A stretch of DNA of 5,305 bases from Bifidobacteriaceae bacterium (GTDB taxonomy: Bacteria > Actinomycetota > Actinomycetes > Actinomycetales > WQXJ01), in assembly GCA_031258055.1 (NCBI GenBank), contig JAIRNM010000231.1, positions 1 to 5,305 of the forward strand. The letters are read 5' to 3'. Below, piece after piece: positions 1 to 4,333 of the stretch. The position numbers and the translations under genes were made by a program. How positions within the stretch are numbered: position 1 is the first letter of the stretch; the number at the start of each line of letters is the position of its first letter. A model generated the notes under the pieces. The model was not told the DNA's origin and did no database searches. It saw nothing but the letters and a program-made list of their open reading frames with translations.

Positions 1-1586
1 ACCACCCACTCAGCGGCCGCGTGCGCCCACGGCTCAATCTTGACAACATTGGGCCAACCATAGGTGCCGTCAGTCGCCAGCCAATAGGTCAACCCGGCTA
101 CATCGTCCCAGTCGTCGCCGCTGAATGTGATCGCCTCACCTGGGGAGTAAACCGCCTTATCCGTGGTCAGGGTCGGCTCAAGGACGCCCAGGCCGGTCAG
201 CTTGGCCGCGTCCGACGTCACCGTGTTTACCGGGCCGGTCAGCACCAAGCGGTACCAACAAATCGTGCCCTCGCCGATGTCGGCCGCAGGCACCGTCAAC
301 CGGTACAAACCGGTGAATCCGGGATCCGCGCCGCCGACGGCGAACGCGGTCCAAGTGGTCCCGTTGTCAGACACCTCCCACTGGGCGGTAGCTTCGCCCG
401 TGTCGCCCGAGACCTTGACCTCGAAGACGGCATCGGCCCCCTCACTGGCCTTGTTGTCCGTCGGCTGGGTGGTGATCTCCAACGGCGTCGGGGTGACCTC
501 CAGCGAGGCGACAAGCGAGGTGGTCTCGTAGGTGCCATCACTGACCACCACCCGGAAAGTCCCATCGGCATTCTGCATGCTCTTGTCGAAGCTCCAGGCC
601 CCAAAATTGTTGATGGCCAGCGGGAGTTTGATCGTGACAGTCGGGTCGTTGCGCGTCGCGTTGGTTTCCCCGATGTCATACCAGGCGCGGCCGCTCCCGC
701 GGTACTGCCACCGGTAGGTGAACGGTCCGCTGCCGCCCGAGGCTTCGACCGAGAAGACCGCCTCGGTGGCCGATGTCGTCACGCTGACCGGCTCGGGTTG
801 TTTGGTGATCACGGGCATCAACGTGCCCGTCGGCAGAACCGTCAAAGTCGCGACGCCTGAGTTCTTGGTTATCGCCGCGCCGGTGACTGGGTGGTAGGTC
901 GTCCAAACACACCGGTATTGCGAGCCGTCGAGCTCCAGCACCACGTCTGGCAGCACCAAGTCCGACCCGGTGGCACCATCTATGTCGACCCACGTGGTCT
1001 CACCGATGGCCTGCGACTGCCACTGGCAGGTCGGGGCGGGCATGTCCGGATGGCTCGCCTCCGCGCCCGCCGAGAAGATCGCCGGCTGACCCTCCAAGAC
1101 CCGGGCTGCCGCCGGGTGGGCCGTCGTGGTGACATCGGGGTCGATCCACTGGACTTGGACCCTGTCGGAAACAACGCTGCCGCTCGCGTTCGTGAAAGTC
1201 GCTGTGAACCAGTACGAACGCGCCCTGGTCACGTCAGCGCCGTAAACACAATCGACCAGACCGACACAGACGGTCGTGCTGCTCGGGGTAGACGCGCTTA
1301 TGTACCGTTTCCAGATCACGGTCGGCTCGGGGTAGCCGGTCGCCTCGGCTTTCAGGGTGATCGTGTCGCCGACCAGCAGCGGCTCAGTCGATCCGACCGG
1401 TTGCACGGTGATGACCGGGGTGGCCGGTTCCGGGGCGTCGGCCCAGGCCAGCGGCCCGGCTAGCCCAGTCAAGGCCACAGAGGCGACCGCTAGCGCCGCT
1501 AGGCGCCGCCGGTACCCCATCCCGCCGCGAGAGGGGCGATGCCGTTTAGCAGCGTGGCGAGGGCTGGTCGATTCGGTTCGTGTCAT
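1..1586 (-). CDS. Secreted multi-domain Ig-like surface protein, N-terminal part (3' end outside window)
   Basis: The minus frame is open from ATG 1586 to the window edge (528 codons, no stop); an in-frame TGA lies two codons upstream of the ATG. Residues 1-28 form a long basic n-region (KRHRPSR, YRRR), 29-48 a hydrophobic stretch, and AWA-DA near residue 50 fits signal peptidase cleavage. Four Ig-like beta-sandwich repeats follow, at roughly 56-148, 150-251, 258-365 and 368-466, with typical strand motifs (TCQWQ, YRWQY, AQWEVSDNG). In the second, C187 and C226 sit where an Ig disulfide would. A further all-beta domain begins near 468 (VYSPGEAITFSG). Ig-like domains usually act in adhesion or as spacers for a distal domain, which is not visible here, so function is unknown. 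No clear Shine-Dalgarno supports 1586; ATG 1520 (residue 23) is an alternative giving a conventional signal peptide. The upstream iron box suggests iron-regulated expression. Confidence 0.85.
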   Translation of the reverse strand, partial: MTRTESTSPRHAAKRHRPSRGGMGYRRRLAALAVASVALTGLAGPLAWADAPEPATPVITVQPVGSTEPLLVGDTITLKAEATGYPEPTVIWKRYISASTPSSTTVCVGLVDCVYGADVTRARSYWFTATFTNASGSVVSDRVQVQWIDPDVTTTAHPAAARVLEGQPAIFSAGAEASHPDMPAPTCQWQSQAIGETTWVDIDGATGSDLVLPDVVLELDGSQYRCVWTTYHPVTGAAITKNSGVATLTVLPTGTLMPVITKQPEPVSVTTSATEAVFSVEASGGSGPFTYRWQYRGSGRAWYDIGETNATRNDPTVTIKLPLAINNFGAWSFDKSMQNADGTFRVVVSDGTYETTSLVASLEVTPTPLEITTQPTDNKASEGADAVFEVKVSGDTGEATAQWEVSDNGTTWTAFAVGGADPGFTGLYRLTVPAADIGEGTICWYRLVLTGPVNTVTSDAAKLTGLGVLEPTLTTDKAVYSPGEAITFSGDDWDDVAGLTYWLATDGTYGWPNVVKIEPWAHAAAEWV

Positions 1587-1671
1587 TGGTCAACACCGCT
1601 TTCGGAGGTAGGCAAGTCTGGTTGAAGATCAGGGCTGGCTCACCCGCTTGGCGCCCCCGACACCAACAGCC

Positions 1672-1690
1672 TTAGGCAAGCCTTAGCTAA
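1672..1690. promoter_or_regulatory. DtxR/IdeR-type iron box
   Basis: The 19-mer TTAGGCAAGCCTTAGCTAA matches the known DtxR/IdeR consensus TWAGGTTAGSCTAACCTWA at 15 of 19 positions. Its half-sites match at 7 of 9 positions around the central base. It lies just downstream of the predicted -10 of the leftward promoter, 86 bp ahead of the Ig-like gene, where a bound iron-loaded repressor would block initiation. It is 165 bp from the rightward antitoxin gene, which has its own promoter, so the leftward gene is the likelier target. Identified by eye only; no genome-wide site scoring was done. Confidence 0.7.
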
Positions 1691-1719
1691 GTCTCATCTG
1701 TTGTATGCCCACTTGTCAA
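1690..1719 (-). promoter_or_regulatory. Putative sigma-70 promoter of the Ig-like gene
   Basis: On the minus strand a perfect TTGACA -35 (1719-1714) is followed after 18 bp by GAGACT (1695-1690), which keeps the key A2 and T6 of a -10 box but is otherwise weak. Transcription would start near 1683, inside the iron box, leaving a leader of about 95 nt before ATG 1586. The -35 match and overlap with the iron box support it; the weak -10 is the doubt. Confidence 0.45.
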
Positions 1720-1732
1720 CTCCCCGTGACGA

Positions 1733-1805
1733 CGGGCGCTACCAGACGGCATCGGCCACCGCTGATAGCCAGTGTCCGCCGGGACGTCTCACCGCGCCAG
1801 ACGGT
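1733..1805 (+). repeat. Direct repeat, left copy (73 bp)
   Basis: This stretch aligns without gaps to 3255-3327 in the same orientation, with 60 of 73 bases identical by hand count. The best-conserved core is ACGGCATCGGCCACCGCTGA (1747-1766). Both copies are intergenic and lie just outside the two convergent antitoxin promoters, so they bracket the toxin-antitoxin island. They may be copies of a dispersed intergenic element or a boundary duplication; no coding role is apparent. Confidence 0.75.
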
Positions 1806-1829
1806 AGGCGAGGCGGGGTCGCCGCCAAG

Positions 1830-1848
1830 TTATAGGCAATGCTATAAT
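1830..1848 (+). promoter_or_regulatory. Extended -10 promoter with overlapping palindromic operator
   Basis: TGCTATAAT (1840-1848) is a perfect extended -10 element; no good -35 is visible, as is common for this promoter type. The -10 ends six bases before GTG 1855, so transcription should start at or next to the start codon, giving a leaderless mRNA. A perfect inverted repeat, TTATAG-GCAATG-CTATAA (1830-1847), covers the -10 and is a natural binding site for the helix-turn-helix domain of the encoded antitoxin. Autoregulation is an inference. Confidence 0.7.
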
Positions 1849-1854
1849 TGCAGC

Positions 1855-2325
1855 GTGTCGGCAAATTTGACGGATGTGGCGCGTTGTAGCGATGAGACGG
1901 TCGCGCGGGCTCGCGGGGAGTTGGTCGCGGCCGTAAGACAGGCCGCCGCTCAAGGCGTCACGCAAGCCCAAATCGCCCGGGAAATTGGGCGCAGCCAGCC
2001 AGAGGTGTCGCGTCTAGTGCGCTTCCACGGCACTTCGGAGCTGGCGCTGAGGCTCCGCCACAACCGGTCACAGCTAAAGCGCCTGATACGGCGCGCTGGG
2101 GGCTCGAAGCTGCGGGTGTTTGGTTCCGTGGCAACCAGTACCGATCATGACGGTTCTGACGTTGATCTGCTCTTCACAATGGGCAAGCCGCTCAGCTTGA
2201 TGCAGCTCGGTGGCTTAGAGCGCGATCTGGAAGCCATTTTAGGAGTCCAGGTCGACCTCCTGCCCGATTCGGCGTTGCGGCCGGACTTGCGGGACCGGAT
2301 CGTGGCTGAAGCGGTACCGCTGTGA
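1855..2325 (+). CDS. HTH-MNT nucleotidyltransferase antitoxin (MntA-type), orphaned from its toxin
   Basis: This 156-residue protein has a helix-turn-helix at about 34-56 (VTQAQIAREIGRSQPEVSRL) and a minimal nucleotidyltransferase domain at about 68-156. The catalytic signature GSX10DXD is complete (G90-S91, D102-V-D104), with a third acidic residue at D134 (VQVDLL). In the studied MntA family this domain AMPylates a tyrosine of the partner HEPN toxin and so neutralises it. The GTG start is chosen because it lies six bases after an extended -10; a frame-open ATG at 1705 would place 50 extra codons across that promoter and the repeat. The stop overlaps a GTG (GTGA, 2322-2325) that starts a HEPN gene broken after about 25 codons, so no intact toxin follows on this strand. 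It could still control the intact HEPN encoded opposite, or act as an orphan antitoxin. Confidence 0.85.
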   Translation: MSANLTDVARCSDETVARARGELVAAVRQAAAQGVTQAQIAREIGRSQPEVSRLVRFHGTSELALRLRHNRSQLKRLIRRAGGSKLRVFGSVATSTDHDGSDVDLLFTMGKPLSLMQLGGLERDLEAILGVQVDLLPDSALRPDLRDRIVAEAVPL

Positions 2326-2331
2326 CACGGC
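2303..2331 (+). repeat. Inverted repeat, left arm, at antitoxin/toxin junction
   Basis: This 29-bp arm is the reverse complement of 2709-2737 at 26 of 29 positions, including a perfect 16-bp core (2311-2326). The core contains the self-palindrome GCGGTACCGC and covers the last antitoxin codons (EAVPL), the stop and the overlapping toxin GTG. The two arms enclose almost the whole intact HEPN gene. Part of the match must reflect the shared coding end AEAVPL-stop-VTR, but identity at synonymous positions is also high. Confidence 0.75.
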
Positions 2332-2396
2332 ACACACCGGAAATTTTGACGGACGCCCTCTACCACTTCAAAGCGACGGCGGATCGGTCTCAGATA
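2322..2396 (+). pseudogene. Truncated HEPN toxin gene (N-terminal remnant)
   Basis: The GTG at 2322 overlaps the antitoxin stop in the same GTGA arrangement as the intact module opposite. The first 25 or so codons read VTRHTPEILTDALYHFKATA, which resembles the first helix of HEPN/DUF86 toxins. After about 2390 the frame only reads antisense to the opposite HEPN gene and ends at 2576 without an RX4HXY motif. The catalytic half is therefore missing. The right boundary given is approximate, since the break falls somewhere in 2368-2400. Confidence 0.6.
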
Positions 2397-2718
2397 ACTG
2401 CGTCGCCAGGCGCCGGATCGCTTCACCGAGTGGCGCCAGGTCTCGAGCCAACACTCGCTCGACTAACTCACGATTCGTATCGAAGTAATGGTGGGCCAAG
2501 TGGTCACGCATCCGGGCGATCTCCCGCCAAGGAACGCCGGGCTCCGTCCCAGTCAACTCCGTCGGCAGTGACTTGACCGCTTCGCCGATCTCCACCAAGC
2601 GCATTCGCACAGCATCGAAGACCAACTCGTCAGTCAAGGAGCCGCGCGCCTGATACTTCCTGATCGCGGCGACGGCGGCGGCGGCATCCGCCAGCCAGGC
2701 CGCTTCACGCCGGGTCAC
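2368..2718 (-). CDS. HEPN-domain ribonuclease toxin (HepT-type, DUF86)
   Basis: This 116-residue protein has the usual length and all-helical character of HEPN toxins. The catalytic RX4HXY motif is complete: R71, H76 and Y78 in RDHLAHHYF, preceded by the family-typical EIGEAVK (43-49) and PWREIARM (63-70). In the characterised HepT/MntA pairs, R and H belong to the RNase site formed by the HEPN dimer, and the Y is the residue AMPylated by MntA. The GTG start overlaps the antitoxin stop by four bases (GTGA), implying translational coupling in one operon, antitoxin first. A longer open frame up to 2820 runs back through the antitoxin gene and is not used. The last residues (about SETDPPSL) are antisense to the truncated HEPN remnant on the plus strand, so this tail was probably created by a rearrangement. 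Confidence 0.88.
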   Translation of the reverse strand: MTRREAAWLADAAAAVAAIRKYQARGSLTDELVFDAVRMRLVEIGEAVKSLPTELTGTEPGVPWREIARMRDHLAHHYFDTNRELVERVLARDLAPLGEAIRRLATQLSETDPPSL

Positions 2719-2737
2719 AGCGGTACCGCCTCGGCCA
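2709..2737 (-). repeat. Inverted repeat, right arm, at antitoxin/toxin junction
   Basis: This is the inverted partner of 2303-2331, covering the end of the minus-strand antitoxin and the first codons of the intact HEPN gene. The three differences all lie outside the 16-bp core: two before it and one after it. The spacer of 377 bp between the arms contains the HEPN coding sequence apart from its first codons, plus the remnant of the second HEPN gene. Confidence 0.75.
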
Positions 2738-3218
2738 GGACCCGCTGCTTCATGGCCGTCTTCAGCCCGCTCGTCGGGACCACATCGACCTCGCAGGCGA
2801 GCAATTCCTCCAAGTCGCATTCCAGGCCGATGACGTCCAGCAGGCTGGAGTCCTGGGACAGGTCCACGAGTATGTCGACATCTGAGTCCGGGCGATCTTC
2901 ACCCCGTGCTACGCTGCCGAACAATCGCGGATTTGTCAGACCGCGCCGGGTCGCCGCCTCCATGATGGCGCGGCGCTTGCCTAGCACCTCGGGCCGACGA
3001 CTCGGTTGCGCCCCTGCGCTTGGCGCCATGAGCGTGAAACCAACGCGGTGACCCGTGGCGTTAATCAGCTTGGTCAGAGTCGGCACCGACGGCTCGCGCC
3101 GACCGTTTTCGTAGGCGCTGACGACACTTTGGGCGACATCTGCGCGGGCAGACAACTCGCGCTGAGTCATGGCCGCGCCCAAGCGGGCCGCCCTCAGCAA
3201 TTCCGCAGCAGTACCCAC
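2715..3218 (-). CDS. Xre-type HTH-MNT nucleotidyltransferase antitoxin (MntA-type)
   Basis: This 167-residue protein joins a Cro/C1 (Xre) helix-turn-helix at about 4-60 (MTQRELSARADVAQSVVSAY at 17-36, then ENGRREPS) to a minimal nucleotidyltransferase domain at about 78-167. The GSX10DXD signature is complete (G101-S102, D113-V-D115), and D145 in CEVDVV is the likely third acidic residue. By family knowledge it AMPylates and silences the HEPN toxin encoded immediately downstream, with which it overlaps by four bases. The DNA-binding domain suggests it also represses the operon. GTG 3218 is preferred over the adjacent TTG 3221 because it lies six bases after the -10 box TATACT, the same geometry as the other antitoxin in this island. 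The two antitoxins share their catalytic core and the ending AEAVPL but have different HTH domains, so they are diverged relatives rather than a recent duplication. Confidence 0.88.
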   Translation of the reverse strand: MGTAAELLRAARLGAAMTQRELSARADVAQSVVSAYENGRREPSVPTLTKLINATGHRVGFTLMAPSAGAQPSRRPEVLGKRRAIMEAATRRGLTNPRLFGSVARGEDRPDSDVDILVDLSQDSSLLDVIGLECDLEELLACEVDVVPTSGLKTAMKQRVLAEAVPL

Positions 3219-3224
3219 CAATCC

Positions 3225-3230
3225 AGTATA
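3225..3230 (-). promoter_or_regulatory. -10 box of the HTH-MNT/HEPN operon, leaderless geometry
   Basis: On the minus strand TATACT (3230-3225), one mismatch from consensus, ends six bases before GTG 3218, so the mRNA probably begins at the start codon. No convincing -35 is visible. ATAG and CTAT half-sites lie 17 bp apart over this promoter (3228-3231 and 3249-3252), compared with 6 bp apart at the other antitoxin promoter. Confidence 0.6.
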
Positions 3231-3254
3231 GCGTATTGTCGATCAAACCTATGG

Positions 3255-3327
3255 CGGGCGCGACCACACGGCATCGGCCACCGCTGACTCCCGGCGACTG
3301 CCGGGCCGCCTCGCCGCGGCAGACGGT
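3255..3327 (+). repeat. Direct repeat, right copy (73 bp), with internal hairpin
   Basis: This is the same-orientation copy of 1733-1805, 60 of 73 identical without gaps. Unlike the left copy it contains a perfect 6-bp stem with a 4-base loop, CCCGGC-GACT-GCCGGG (3290-3305). Most differences between copies fall in this middle section. It lies between the antitoxin promoter and the regulator gene's promoter. Confidence 0.75.
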
Positions 3328-3352
3328 TCTCTGGGCCACAAGCGGGCGGCGC

Positions 3353-3368
3353 TAAACTGGTCGGGACC
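3353..3368 (+). promoter_or_regulatory. Possible promoter and operator of the GntR regulator gene
   Basis: TAAACT (3353-3358) resembles a -10 box and is followed directly by the palindrome GGTC-GG-GACC (3359-3368). FadR-subfamily regulators typically bind TGGT-N3-ACCA sites; here the GGT/ACC halves are 4 bp apart, one more than usual, so this is a near match. Its position at the expected transcription start would suit autoregulation. No good -35 is seen. The rest of 3328-3453 is GC-rich leader without other features. Confidence 0.3.
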
Positions 3369-3440
3369 GCCTGCGGCCCGCGGCCTGCGAAGACGCCTGT
3401 TTGACCGGCCCAGCGCCAGCGGCCAAAAGACCGACCGCCA

Positions 3441-3446
3441 AGGAGG
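3441..3446 (+). promoter_or_regulatory. Strong ribosome binding site fixing the GntR start
   Basis: AGGAGG lies seven bases before ATG 3454. It is the only full Shine-Dalgarno next to a gene start in the window and fixes this start with good confidence, in contrast to the leaderless antitoxin genes. Confidence 0.85.
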
Positions 3447-3453
3447 ACCCGTC

Positions 3454-4197
3454 ATGTCAGCCACCACCGGTTCGCCCCTGGCACAACGGACGGTGGTGTT
3501 CTTACGGCAGAAAATCGGCTCGGGCGAATGGACGGTGAACTCCCGCATCCCGACCGAGCCAGAGCTTCAGCGTCTCATCGGCGTTGGCAAGACAACTGTG
3601 CGCGAGGCCGTCCGATCGCTGGCCAACCTGGGAATGCTGGAGACGCTGCCGGGCCGGGGGACGTTTGTGCGCTCGCGCACGCCAATAAGTTCTGTCATCA
3701 CGGACTTTGTGGGCGACTTCCCGCTCTCGGAGATCATGAGCTACCGCCGAGCGCTCGAAATCGAAGCCGCCCAGATGGCTGCTGTCAACCGTACTGAATG
3801 CCAATTGGAGCAGCTTAGGGAAGCTCACCAGCGCGATCTGGGCGCCGGGGTGGATACTCCCCGCACCCCCGGGCGCGGCACCATGCCCGGACAGTTTCAC
3901 CACTTAGTCTTCGAGGCCTCCGGGAGTGCGCTGATGGCTAGCCTCTACAGCGGCGTGATGGCGGCCTTGCGCCCAGCCCAGCGGCGCGGCGAAATCACCT
4001 TCGGCGCCAGCCACGCCGAACGTCTCCAGGACCACGCTGCCATCCTGTCCGCCCTAGAACGCGGCGATGTCGCAGCCGCTGCCCACGCCACGGCGCTGCA
4101 CGCCGACCGGAGCTTGCTGCTGGGCGGGGACGGCGGCGACTCCTACTCCACCACCCGCCAGTCAGCGCTGGTCGGAGCTGGTTTCGGAACCTGTTGA
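3454..4197 (+). CDS. GntR-family transcriptional regulator, FadR subfamily (FCD domain)
   Basis: This 247-residue cytoplasmic DNA-binding protein has the normal FadR-type length. The winged helix-turn-helix spans about 8-74 (RIPTEPELQRLIGVGKTTVR, then EAVRSLANLGMLETLPGRGTFV). The helical FCD effector domain spans about 90-220. Three histidines usually binding a metal in this domain are recognisable: H149 (FHHLVF), H194 (DHAAIL) and H216. The aspartate normally four residues before the first histidine is Pro145, within an unusually Gly/Pro-rich stretch (about 130-147), so metal or ligand binding may be altered. Such proteins generally respond to organic acids or sugar acids; the ligand here cannot be told. 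It is convergent with the esterase gene and next to the toxin-antitoxin island, so no operon partner is visible. The tail after 225 (GGDGGDSYSTT) looks disordered. Confidence 0.88.
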   Translation: MSATTGSPLAQRTVVFLRQKIGSGEWTVNSRIPTEPELQRLIGVGKTTVREAVRSLANLGMLETLPGRGTFVRSRTPISSVITDFVGDFPLSEIMSYRRALEIEAAQMAAVNRTECQLEQLREAHQRDLGAGVDTPRTPGRGTMPGQFHHLVFEASGSALMASLYSGVMAALRPAQRRGEITFGASHAERLQDHAAILSALERGDVAAAAHATALHADRSLLLGGDGGDSYSTTRQSALVGAGFGTC

Positions 4198-4208
4198 ACA
4201 ACACGTTA

Positions 4209-4229
4209 CGCCCGTCTCAACGACGGGCG
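4209..4229. terminator. Hairpin between convergent genes, possible terminator
   Basis: CGCCCGTC-TCAAC-GACGGGCG forms a perfect 8-bp GC-rich stem with a 5-base loop, 11 bases after the GntR stop. There is no U-tract on the plus side (GGGGATAGG follows); on the minus side a weakly T-rich stretch (TAACGTGTTGTT) follows, so it may also serve the esterase gene. The rest of the 4198-4333 gap shows nothing else clear. Confidence 0.55.
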
Positions 4230-4333
4230 GGGATAGGCCTGGGCCCGCAGCGATGGGGACCAACCAAGCCGCTGAGCGAGATCCTGCAACTTCGCCCGCG
4301 GTGACGTTAGCGGTACGCGCCGTGGCGTTGGCG

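Noticed and set aside
21..860. Long plus-strand open frame (279 codons), with others at 163-531 and 891-1463
   Set aside because: It is antisense to the Ig-like gene; its product is Arg/Gly-rich low-complexity sequence without domain character, whereas the minus frame gives a signal peptide and Ig repeats.
1705..1854. ATG 1705 as start of the plus-strand antitoxin
   Set aside because: The added 50 residues have no family resemblance, and the region contains the direct repeat, operator and -10 promoter that lead to GTG 1855.
2719..2820. N-terminal extension of the HEPN toxin from 2820
   Set aside because: It would lie wholly inside the antitoxin gene in another frame; GTG 2718 gives standard HEPN length and a GTGA overlap.
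3249..3548. Minus-strand open frame across the regulator's promoter
   Set aside because: Arg/Pro-rich product, antisense to the regulator start and spanning the repeat; no recognisable domain or ribosome binding site.
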